The translations under genes were made by a program, and so were the position numbers. DNA of 64,000 nucleotides from Alishewanella metallidurans (lineage in GTDB: Bacteria > Pseudomonadota > Gammaproteobacteria > Enterobacterales > Alteromonadaceae), in NCBI RefSeq assembly GCF_036983985.1, contig NZ_JALAHQ010000002.1:124001-188000 (forward strand), given 5' to 3'. This document shows positions 41,428 through 49,190 of this stretch, one piece after another. Numbering within the stretch: the first letter of the stretch is position 1; every line of letters starts with the position of its first letter. The notes beneath the pieces were generated by a model. It worked only from the letters and a program-made list of their open reading frames with translations. It searched no databases and was not told the DNA's origin.

Positions 41428-42876
41428 TTACTGCTTATACTGCTTACTTAATGTTTCCCATAATTCAGCGTTCTTTACTCCTGCTTTACGCGGATTAAAA
41501 ACAGGGTCTATACCCATTTTCTTTTGTCGCTCATAATCGCGCAAAGCAAGCAGCGCAGGCTTAGATAGCAAAACAATGGCAATATAATTAAGATAACACA
41601 TACTGCCAAAGCCAATGTCACCTAAGCTCCACATCAAACTTGCGGGTTGAACACTGCCAAAAAATAACACTGTTAAAAATACTAATTTTAATACTAGCTT
41701 TAACACTGGATAAGACAACTTACGATCTAGATACACCACTGTAGTTTCGGCAATATAGTAGTAAGCCATTAATGTTGTAAAAGCGAACAGAAAAATTGCG
41801 ACAGAGATAAAAGTAGAACCTGCATTAACAAATACCGTTGATACCGCCAGCTGGGTCCACGCTGTTCCGGCAGCTACACCAGGTATATGTTCAACTAAGG
41901 CTAAACTTGCTCCATCTGGATATACGTTATACATATTAGTAACGAGTATCATTAAGCCAGATGCCGTGCACACTAAAACAGTATCAATATAAATTGAAAA
42001 TGACTGCACTAATCCTTGTTTAACCGGATGACTTACCTCAGCTGCAGCAGAACTAAATGTGCTTTCACCGGCCCCTGCTACGTTTGAAAATACGGCTCGG
42101 CGCACCCCCCACGAGACTGCTGTACCAACAATACCGCCGAATACTGCATCCATACCTAAGGCACTACGGAAAATTAGGCTAAACATGTAAGGTACTTGTT
42201 GATAATGGCTAGTTAAAATAACAAACATCAGTAAAAGGTAAGCTAAAGCCATAATTGGCACAACCTTATCTGCCACTTTAGCAATGCGCTTAATACCACC
42301 AAAAATTAAATACGCCATCAATGCAGTGACCAGTACCCCCGTCATCATTGGCGGCATATTAAATGACACTTTAAATGAATCAGAAATGGTATTAGCTTGA
42401 ATACCCGGCACCAATACACCATACGATAAACAAATAATCGCCGCCGCAAAAATTGCAAATGGTTTCAGTTTTAAGCCTTTTTCAATATAATAAGGTGAGC
42501 CACCGCGATACTGGCCGTCGGCGCGCTCTTTATAAACTTGAGCTAAAGTCGACTCAATAAAAGCACTAGCACCGCCTAATAATCCCATAACGACCATCCA
42601 AAAAATGGCACCGGGCCCCCCTGCTGCTATGGCAGTTGCCACACCGGCTATGTTGCCCACACCAATGCGCCCAGATAAGGCCATGCAGAACGCCTGAAAG
42701 GAAGAAATACCTTCTGCCGAAGGTTTACTTTCACGCAATAACCTGATCATTTCAAAAAAGTAACGAAATTGAACGCCACGCGTAATAATAGTAAAATATA
42801 GCCCTACCCCTAAGGCTAGGCCAACTAGTGCTGTGCTCCATATATACCCAACGAGGGTGTTTATTATCATTTCCAC
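41428..42876 (-). CDS. AGCS-family amino acid:cation symporter
   Basis: A 482-residue inner-membrane transporter with about eleven helices. It shows the alanine/glycine:cation symporter signatures (ALSGRIGVGNIAGVATAIAAGGPGAIFWMVVMG and the GVRRAVFSNVAGAGESTFSSAAAEVSHPVKQG loop). It imports a small neutral amino acid with Na+. It lies 80 bp downstream of the aldehyde dehydrogenase gene at the end of the hydroxyproline cluster, so hydroxyproline uptake is possible; AGCS members usually carry alanine or glycine. It is the first host gene right of dif. Confidence 0.9.
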   Translation of the reverse strand: MEMIINTLVGYIWSTALVGLALGVGLYFTIITRGVQFRYFFEMIRLLRESKPSAEGISSFQAFCMALSGRIGVGNIAGVATAIAAGGPGAIFWMVVMGLLGGASAFIESTLAQVYKERADGQYRGGSPYYIEKGLKLKPFAIFAAAIICLSYGVLVPGIQANTISDSFKVSFNMPPMMTGVLVTALMAYLIFGGIKRIAKVADKVVPIMALAYLLLMFVILTSHYQQVPYMFSLIFRSALGMDAVFGGIVGTAVSWGVRRAVFSNVAGAGESTFSSAAAEVSHPVKQGLVQSFSIYIDTVLVCTASGLMILVTNMYNVYPDGASLALVEHIPGVAAGTAWTQLAVSTVFVNAGSTFISVAIFLFAFTTLMAYYYIAETTVVYLDRKLSYPVLKLVLKLVFLTVLFFGSVQPASLMWSLGDIGFGSMCYLNYIAIVLLSKPALLALRDYERQKKMGIDPVFNPRKAGVKNAELWETLSKQYKQ

Positions 42877-42928
42877 GAACGTTACCTTTTTTATTGTTTT
42901 TATTATAAGGTTAAAAATTCAGTTATAA

Positions 42929-42946
42929 TCTGGCTTTCAAGCCAGA
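42929..42946. terminator. Hairpin after the hydroxyproline genes
   Basis: TCTGGCTT and AAGCCAGA pair around TC just downstream of the aldehyde dehydrogenase stop codon. There is no strong T-run, so partial read-through to the symporter gene is likely. Confidence 0.5.
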
Positions 42947-42956
42947 AATAAGCATA

Positions 42957-44444
42957 TTATTCATTAACATACCAAATAACTTTGGTTTGAATATACTGTG
43001 AAAATGCTTCTAGCCCGTTATCTTTACCGCCAAAACCAGACTGTTTAAAGCCACCAAACGGCGTGGAAATATCGCCTTCGCTAAAACCATTAATGGATAC
43101 TGTGCCGGCTTTAATTTTTCTGGCTACACGCATAGTGCGTTTAACATTTTGGCTATAAAAAGACGCTGCCAAGCCATAATTGGTGTCATTAGCCAAGGCA
43201 ATAGCCTCTTCTTCGGTGGTAAATGTACTGACCGCTAAAATTGGACCAAACACTTCGTTTTTAAATAGCGACATAGTAGAACTGACGTTGTCAAAAATAG
43301 TTGGTTCTATGTACCAACCACTCCCTACGTTGTCATGAATTTTGCCTCCGGTTACTAACCGACCGCCTTCTTGGATAGTAAGATCTAAAAATAATTTTAC
43401 TTTATTAAAGTGTGCTTGTTCTACCATTGGGCCAATAGACACGGTCTCGTCCATCGGGTTACCAACTTTCCACGCTTTTAATCCTTCTACCAGCTTGGCG
43501 AGTAAAGCTTCTTTAATAGATCCATCAACAATAAGGCGAGAGCCGCAACTACAGTTTTCACTCATATTCCAAAATGCAGCAGCTAAAATGTGTGGTACGG
43601 CAGCGTCAAGTTCGGCATCATCAAACACCACTTGAGGGCTTTTGCCACCGCATTCTAAAATTACCTCTTTAAGATTACTGTCAGCAGAATACTTAAGAAA
43701 CAACCGTCCAACTTCAGTAGAGCCCGTGAACGACACTACATCTACATCCATGTGCTTACCCAATGAGGCCCCTACTTTTTCACCTAAACCACACACCATG
43801 CTTAGCGCGCCTCTAGGTACACCGGCTTCATAAGCTAACTGCACCATACGGTAGGCACTTAGAGAAGTTAGCTCTGCTGGCTTTACAATTACCGAATTGC
43901 CAGCTGCCAATGCCGGTGCTACCTTCCAAGCAAACATTTGCGCAGGAAAATTCCACGGCAATACAGCGACAACAACGCCAATGGGCTCGTTGACAATTAA
44001 CCCCAGTGCATCGGGTCCGGTTGGCGCAATTTTGCCAAAAAGTTTATCCACGGCCTCGGCATACCAATAAAACGTATCTATCGTCGCTGGTATATCTGTA
44101 TTTAGGCACTCAGTAATGGGCTTGCCTGCATCTATGCAGTCTAATGCGGCCAGCTCTTCGCTGTGCTGTTCTAACAGTTGGGCCAAACGCAGCATCACTT
44201 TTTTACGCTCGCCAGGTGCTAATTGGCTCCATGGTCCTTGTTCGAATGTAGCGCGCGCAACGGTGACTGCCGCATCTACGTCTAATGCGTCGCCATCAGC
44301 AATATAGCCAATAACACTGTTATCTATGGGTGTACGATTTTCTAATTTAGCCGTATTACCGACAAAACCTGCGATAAGGTTTCCAGCCCACAGTTTGCCT
44401 GCTTTGGCTTGTGCAAATACCTGCTCTTTAGTTAATGACATCAT
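42957..44444 (-). CDS. Aldehyde dehydrogenase (probable 2,5-dioxovalerate dehydrogenase)
   Basis: A 495-residue NAD(P)+-dependent aldehyde dehydrogenase. The catalytic Glu is in ECGGKSP and the catalytic Cys in the SENCSCGSRL segment; the cofactor region has VAVLPWNFPAQMFAWKVAPAL. In the hydroxyproline pathway this position is taken by 2-oxoglutarate semialdehyde (2,5-dioxovalerate) dehydrogenase, which gives 2-oxoglutarate. That substrate is inferred from neighbours; the protein itself looks like the PuuC/gamma-aminobutyraldehyde group. Two adjacent ATGs (44444 and 44441) are possible; the second is better spaced from AAGGAG. Confidence 0.88.
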   Translation of the reverse strand: MMSLTKEQVFAQAKAGKLWAGNLIAGFVGNTAKLENRTPIDNSVIGYIADGDALDVDAAVTVARATFEQGPWSQLAPGERKKVMLRLAQLLEQHSEELAALDCIDAGKPITECLNTDIPATIDTFYWYAEAVDKLFGKIAPTGPDALGLIVNEPIGVVVAVLPWNFPAQMFAWKVAPALAAGNSVIVKPAELTSLSAYRMVQLAYEAGVPRGALSMVCGLGEKVGASLGKHMDVDVVSFTGSTEVGRLFLKYSADSNLKEVILECGGKSPQVVFDDAELDAAVPHILAAAFWNMSENCSCGSRLIVDGSIKEALLAKLVEGLKAWKVGNPMDETVSIGPMVEQAHFNKVKLFLDLTIQEGGRLVTGGKIHDNVGSGWYIEPTIFDNVSSTMSLFKNEVFGPILAVSTFTTEEEAIALANDTNYGLAASFYSQNVKRTMRVARKIKAGTVSINGFSEGDISTPFGGFKQSGFGGKDNGLEAFSQYIQTKVIWYVNE

Positions 44445-44452
44445 TGGCTCCT

Positions 44453-45316
44453 TTATTTAAAAAATGCACTGAATTCTGCTGCATCTGCCACAGATAATTC
44501 CGACAGCGGCAAGCGAACTGTGCCTACATTTATGGTGCCTTTTAAACAACCTAGCTTAGCCTTTTGGTTATAATTACCCGACTCCATAGAATAAATAGCA
44601 GGGTAAATAGCACGCATGATGTTGCGCGCCTCGTCCCAATCGCCCAGTTGTGTTGCGTTAAACATGGCTACCTGCTCTTCTGGAAATACGTTGCCTGCAC
44701 CGGCAATCCAGCTTTTTGCACCCCAGAAGAAAAAATCGACAGCTTGATCGTCACAACCACAAATAACTTCAAAATTTTCAAATGGGGTTTGTAGCAGGCG
44801 TAATGCACGGCTAAAGTCGCCACTACTTTCTTTAATGGCAACAATATTGTTGTGTTTGGCTAGATGAACGACGGTATCGTACTCAAGCTCAATGCCAATT
44901 CGTGCCGGAAAGTTATACATAATAATCGGTAAATCGGTGGCCGATGCGACTGCTTCGTAATGTGCAATCACTCCCTGTTGATCTGGCAGGCTATAGGCAG
45001 GTGGCGCTAACATTAGCCCTTCATAGCCTAAAGCCTTGGCTTGCTGCGCACGGGCACAAGCGCCGGCGGTATATAAATCGTTAATCCCAGCAATAAGGGT
45101 TACTCGCCCTTTAGCGATAGTCGCAATGGTAGTTAATACGGCCTCACGCTCAGCCTCGTTTAACGCATAATACTCACCCGTTGTGCCACAAGCGACGAGC
45201 CCCATAACGCCCTTTTGAATAAAAGCTTCGGTTAGTGTTGCAAGTGTGTCTAAATCTAGGCTTTTATCGTGTTTGAATGGCGTTACCAAAGGCACTAAAA
45301 TTCCATGAAAATTCAT
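44453..45316 (-). CDS. DapA-family lyase (probable pyrroline-4-hydroxy-2-carboxylate deaminase)
   Basis: A 287-residue TIM-barrel Schiff-base enzyme of the DHDPS family. The substrate loop GTTGEYYAL (about 44-52), Tyr134 (YNFPARIG) and Schiff-base Lys162 (AIKESSGD) are present. Beside an epimerase and a D-amino-acid oxidase, it most likely deaminates 1-pyrroline-4-hydroxy-2-carboxylate to 2-oxoglutarate semialdehyde. Lysine synthesis (true DapA) is less likely in this context. The start MNFHGILVPLVTPF has AGGAG upstream; a longer frame to 45376 has no support and overlaps the oxidase gene. Confidence 0.88.
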   Translation of the reverse strand: MNFHGILVPLVTPFKHDKSLDLDTLATLTEAFIQKGVMGLVACGTTGEYYALNEAEREAVLTTIATIAKGRVTLIAGINDLYTAGACARAQQAKALGYEGLMLAPPAYSLPDQQGVIAHYEAVASATDLPIIMYNFPARIGIELEYDTVVHLAKHNNIVAIKESSGDFSRALRLLQTPFENFEVICGCDDQAVDFFFWGAKSWIAGAGNVFPEEQVAMFNATQLGDWDEARNIMRAIYPAIYSMESGNYNQKAKLGCLKGTINVGTVRLPLSELSVADAAEFSAFFK

Positions 45317-45342
45317 ATTCTTCTCCTGTTCTTTATAAGTAA

Positions 45343-46596
45343 TTATGCAAAGCGACTCAGCGAAAATGCCGAGCAATCAATAGGTGTGGCTTCGCCAAAA
45401 TGTAGCGCAGCAATTAGCTCTGCGGTAATGGGGGCCTGAGTTAACCCCAAGTGTTGGTGGCCAAAGGCGTAGTAACAATTTTCGTATTTATCGATAACAG
45501 GTAAAGAGTCGGCAATCGTAGGCCTAAAGCCCATCCATTGGGTATTGCCCTGTGCGTTTAACGCCGTACGTAACATTGGATTAGCCAGTGGCAAAAGGTT
45601 ACGCGCACGCTGCATGTTGGGTGGCCGCGTTAAGCCCGCATATTCGACCGTGCCGGCCAAACGTAATCCATTATTCATTGGCGTCATAATAAAACGTCGA
45701 TCAGCGCTGGATACAGGAACCGACAACCTTGCCGTCTCTGCCGGCAACATCAAGTGATACCCTCTTTCGGTTTCTAACGGCACACTGACACCGCTTAAGC
45801 CTTTAACTAAATTTTTAGCATAAGCACCGCAGGCAACCACGACGTTATTAGCTAATAACGGGCCGTGGCTGCTGTCGATAAAAATATCATCTGGCCCGCG
45901 TTGCCTAATACTGCGTACGTTAACATGCTCTAAAACCGCGCCACCTAAAGCAAAAAACTGTGCTTGTAGTCGTGTAAATAATATCGCAAGGTCAACTAGA
46001 TGCCCGGTATTTGGGTAAAATAGTGCCCCTAATTGGTTATTAGCCAGAAGCGGTTCACGTTCAAGTAGTTCAGCCGTTGTAAGCCAACTGTTTGTTACAC
46101 CAATGCGGTTAAGTGCTTCACCGTGTTGCTGCAGCTTAACTGCCGTTTGCGGTTTTTCAGCTACCAGTAAAGAACCGTTAATTTTAACTAAATCTTCAAG
46201 TTGGTATTGTTTAGTAAAGGTGTGCCAAGCCGGTAAAGCGGCGGCATTAATTAGTGTTAATGCCTGATGAATATGCGCAAAGGCTCGCGGGCGCATATTG
46301 CTAACCAATCGCAGCATCCATGGCGTAATAGGTAATAAATACCGCCAATCCAAACGCAGTGGCCCTAAGGGATCAAGCAGCATTCTTGGCAAGGATTTTA
46401 AGACACTAGGATCAGCAATTGGAAAAACCTGCTCGGTAGCAATGTGCCCCGCATTACCTAAGGAGGTTCCGGCAGCTATAGTGTCTTTGTCGACTAACAG
46501 CACTTGCACACCGCGCGCTTGCAGTGTTAACGCAATGGTCAGGCCAATTACACCGCCGCCAACGACCACAAACGACTGTTTTGTTTTATTTTGCAT
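45343..46596 (-). CDS. FAD-dependent D-amino-acid oxidase/dehydrogenase (probable D-hydroxyproline dehydrogenase)
   Basis: A 417-residue DadA-like flavoprotein. The N-terminal motif VVGGGVIGLTIALTLQARGVQVLLVD binds FAD, and the C-terminal YYAFGHQHLGLTQAPITAELIA segment closes the site. Placed between a hydroxyproline epimerase and a DapA-like deaminase, it should oxidise cis-4-hydroxy-D-proline to 1-pyrroline-4-hydroxy-2-carboxylate. Its ATG overlaps the epimerase stop codon by one base (TAATG), so they are translated together. A general D-amino-acid dehydrogenase role cannot be excluded. Confidence 0.88.
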   Translation of the reverse strand: MQNKTKQSFVVVGGGVIGLTIALTLQARGVQVLLVDKDTIAAGTSLGNAGHIATEQVFPIADPSVLKSLPRMLLDPLGPLRLDWRYLLPITPWMLRLVSNMRPRAFAHIHQALTLINAAALPAWHTFTKQYQLEDLVKINGSLLVAEKPQTAVKLQQHGEALNRIGVTNSWLTTAELLEREPLLANNQLGALFYPNTGHLVDLAILFTRLQAQFFALGGAVLEHVNVRSIRQRGPDDIFIDSSHGPLLANNVVVACGAYAKNLVKGLSGVSVPLETERGYHLMLPAETARLSVPVSSADRRFIMTPMNNGLRLAGTVEYAGLTRPPNMQRARNLLPLANPMLRTALNAQGNTQWMGFRPTIADSLPVIDKYENCYYAFGHQHLGLTQAPITAELIAALHFGEATPIDCSAFSLSRFA

Positions 46597-47549
46597 TATA
46601 AAGTTGCCTCAAAACCCCAACGAAATGGGTCTTCGGCATCTATTAGCAAATTATTGTCGGCACAAATATAAGCTCGGCCACGAAACGTAGGAATAACAGT
46701 GTTAGCATCAAGGCGGGCATAACTGGCGTCAAAGGTACTACCAATAACACTAGCTTGTTGCCAAATTTCACCTTCGGCCAACTTACCATCTGCTGCAAGG
46801 CATGCCAATTTGGCACTAGTACCGGTACCACAAGGTGACCGATCATATTCACCTCCTGGACACAAAACAAAACTCTGGCTATCGGCACTGTTGTGAGGTT
46901 GAAATAACTCAATATGGTCAATTGGCTGGCCGTCTTTACCCGTTATTTGGCTAACCTCTAGCGCAGACTTAATGGCAAGGCTAATTTCACTGAGCAACTT
47001 TACTTGCTTGATATGAATATCGGTAAATTTTTGATTAACCAGAAAAAACCAATTACCGCCCCAAGCAATATCACCAGTAACCAGCCCTAATCCGGGTACG
47101 TTAACTTCAACATCTTTTCGATAGCGGTACGCGGGTACATTTTTTATACTTACGCTGCCATCATCATGGATAACGGTAGCCACGTCGCCTACTGGTGTTT
47201 CAATTAAATGCTCGCCAACGTCTGCCAGACCTAAATAATGCAGTGAAGCCATTAAACCAATAGTGCCGTGGCCACACATGGCCAAATATCCTTGGTTATT
47301 AAAAAATATTACACCCGCTGTAGCCTTTGAATGTGTTGGCGAGCACAAAAGCGCACCAACCAATATGTCGTTACCACGGGGCTCAAGTATCACGGCTTTA
47401 CGCCAGTTATCATGCTTTGAACGTAATAGCGCTAAGCGCTCAGCCATACTAGCTGTGCCCAGCTCAGGAAAGCCGTTTAACACTAAACGTGTTGGCTCGC
47501 CCTCAGTATGAGAGTCAATAACATGAATACGATGGTATCGTTGTGGCAT
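46596..47549 (-). CDS. 4-hydroxyproline 2-epimerase (proline racemase family)
   Basis: A 317-residue cofactor-free epimerase. Both catalytic cysteines are present: Cys92 in AMCGHGTIG and Cys240 in RSPCGTGTSA, so it is a racemase/epimerase and not the Thr-type dehydratase. The N-terminal IDSHTEGEPTRLV matches 4-hydroxyproline epimerases. It converts trans-4-hydroxy-L-proline to cis-4-hydroxy-D-proline, the first step of the pathway encoded downstream. First gene of the operon and divergent from the AraC-type regulator. Confidence 0.93.
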   Translation of the reverse strand: MPQRYHRIHVIDSHTEGEPTRLVLNGFPELGTASMAERLALLRSKHDNWRKAVILEPRGNDILVGALLCSPTHSKATAGVIFFNNQGYLAMCGHGTIGLMASLHYLGLADVGEHLIETPVGDVATVIHDDGSVSIKNVPAYRYRKDVEVNVPGLGLVTGDIAWGGNWFFLVNQKFTDIHIKQVKLLSEISLAIKSALEVSQITGKDGQPIDHIELFQPHNSADSQSFVLCPGGEYDRSPCGTGTSAKLACLAADGKLAEGEIWQQASVIGSTFDASYARLDANTVIPTFRGRAYICADNNLLIDAEDPFRWGFEATL

Positions 47550-47680
47550 AGTTTCGCCTTTATCAAAATATTAAAAATGCTTTTACATAGAGTGCTTGAT
47601 TTAGCGAGCCTAATCTTGATATATCTTATGCAATCTAATGCGCAATTCAGCATAGTAATGAAAAAAGTAAAGGATAAAAT

Positions 47681-48463
47681 ATGCTTAATATGGATAAGCT
47701 TCTGACAATTAGCCAAGGAGAAGTAGCGTTAGAAGTGGCTAGCTTAAGCTCATTTCTAAGTCATTTAGGGCTGATTATGCCACTTATAAATGCCTTACCT
47801 AACGTGACTTTTTTTGTCAAAAATAGCGATGCGCGTTATCAACTTGCGAACGAACACTTAGCCAAGCGCTGTAAGGTTGGCCATTTAAAACATATTCTTG
47901 GCAAACGAGCAGAAGAGGTGTTTCACTACGATTTAGGCTTGGGCTACACCAAGCAAGACTTATGCGTGATGCACAAGAAACAACGTATCAGTAACCAACT
48001 AGAGTTACATTCTTATCAGTCTGGGATATTGGGTTGGTGTTTAACAACCAAAGTGCCAATTACTGATCAGAACCATAGTGTGGTAGGCGTGGCCGGCATA
48101 TCGGTAGACTTGCAAGATGAAAAACTGATTCGACCGAATATTAACGCTAAACTAAGTCGTGTAAATGACTACATCGAACAACACTTTGATAAGGTACTTA
48201 AAGTTCAGTATTTAGCCAATTTGGCTGAGTTATCAATCTCACAGTTAGACCGGCAATTTAAAAGTGTATTTCAAATGACACCGATACAACTGATTCAAAA
48301 AAAACGCTTACAATATGCTATTGAGCTATTAGAAAAAGATCTCTCTATTACCGAGATTTCAAGCCGATGCGGTTATACGGATCACAGTGCATTTACTAGA
48401 AAATTCAAACAATTAACTACAATGACGCCGAGCCAGTTTAAAAAACAATGCATCGGTTTTTGA
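47681..48463 (+). CDS. PAS-AraC transcriptional regulator of the hydroxyproline cluster
   Basis: A 260-residue regulator. Residues about 35-150 form a PAS-like sensor (LINALPNVTFFVKNSDARYQLANEHL and TDQNHSVVGVAGISVDLQ). The C-terminal 100 residues are an AraC/XylS DNA-binding domain with two helix-turn-helices (LANLAELSISQLDRQFKSVFQ; ITEISSRCGYTDHSAFTRKFKQLTTMTPSQFKK). It is divergent from the epimerase operon and very likely activates it; the 131-bp region between them should hold its sites. ATG at 47681 follows AGGA by 6 bases. Confidence 0.88.
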   Translation: MLNMDKLLTISQGEVALEVASLSSFLSHLGLIMPLINALPNVTFFVKNSDARYQLANEHLAKRCKVGHLKHILGKRAEEVFHYDLGLGYTKQDLCVMHKKQRISNQLELHSYQSGILGWCLTTKVPITDQNHSVVGVAGISVDLQDEKLIRPNINAKLSRVNDYIEQHFDKVLKVQYLANLAELSISQLDRQFKSVFQMTPIQLIQKKRLQYAIELLEKDLSITEISSRCGYTDHSAFTRKFKQLTTMTPSQFKKQCIGF

Positions 48464-48503
48464 ACTCACTTTTTAATAAAAACAATAAACAGCTTAAACA
48501 AAA

Positions 48504-48533
48504 AAAACCAGAGTAGCCGCCTACTCTGGTTTT
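48504..48533. terminator. Bidirectional terminator
   Basis: AAAACCAGAGTAG and CTACTCTGGTTTT pair over 13 bp around CCGC, with flanking A and T runs, between the convergent regulator and nitroreductase genes. Confidence 0.93.
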
Positions 48534-48555
48534 AACTATCAACTAAGCTTTTAAC

Positions 48556-49125
48556 TTATAAGTAAGAGAAAAAATCTGCAGGGTCCGACGTAATACGCCT
48601 TGCTGGCTCAGCCGCTTTAGTGCCTAGATATAAAAAGCCCACAATCTCATCGTCTTCACCTAGTTCAAGCGCTTGTTTAACAAAATCTAGCTGTGCGTAA
48701 GCACCTGTACGCCATATAGCACCAACATCTTGCGCAAAAGCGGCTTGTTGCATCGCCATAACACTGCACGCAGCAGAATGTTGCTGTTCAACTAATGGTA
48801 TTTTGCCGTGTGCTACTGCTTTGGCAATACACACTATCACCATGGGTGCGCGCAGCGGCAATTGGCGGGCGCGCTCTATCAGCTCGCTCGCCAGAGTTGG
48901 GTTATCTTCTACAGCTGCCTCAGCAAAAATATCGCCCAAACGTAGTAAAGCCGTGCGCCCTTCAGCGATAATAAAACGCCATGGCCGCAAATTGCCATGA
49001 TCGGGCACCTGTAATGCAGCGCGTTTAATATTTTCTAACACTTCACCCGCTGGTGCTGGCTCGGTTAAACGGGCCGAAGAAAAACGGCTGGTTAATAACG
49101 TTAATGCATCCATATAAAATCTCAA
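48556..49125 (-). CDS. Nitroreductase YdjA-like
   Basis: A 189-residue FMN flavoprotein of the nitroreductase family (E. coli YdjA 183 aa). The FMN contacts SRFSSARLTEPAP near the start, the VPDHGNLRPWRFIIAEG segment and the GFLYLGTKA C-terminal part are recognised. It reduces nitroaromatics with NAD(P)H in vitro; the natural substrate is unknown. In E. coli ydjA lies next to sppA-ansA; here fadH has come between. Confidence 0.88.
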   Translation of the reverse strand: MRFYMDALTLLTSRFSSARLTEPAPAGEVLENIKRAALQVPDHGNLRPWRFIIAEGRTALLRLGDIFAEAAVEDNPTLASELIERARQLPLRAPMVIVCIAKAVAHGKIPLVEQQHSAACSVMAMQQAAFAQDVGAIWRTGAYAQLDFVKQALELGEDDEIVGFLYLGTKAAEPARRITSDPADFFSYL

Positions 49126-49190
49126 TAATTATAACTGTGACTAGCCTAGCAAATTAATAGTCACCTTACATCCAATTATGCCGCAATTTA

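Noticed and set aside
44453..45316. dapA for lysine synthesis
   Set aside because: Schiff-base residues fit the family, but the gene lies inside a hydroxyproline operon, so a pyrroline-hydroxycarboxylate deaminase role is preferred.
46596..47549. Proline racemase or trans-3-hydroxyproline dehydratase
   Set aside because: Both catalytic positions are Cys (92, 240), excluding the Thr-type dehydratase, and the neighbours fit 4-hydroxyproline epimerase better than proline racemase.
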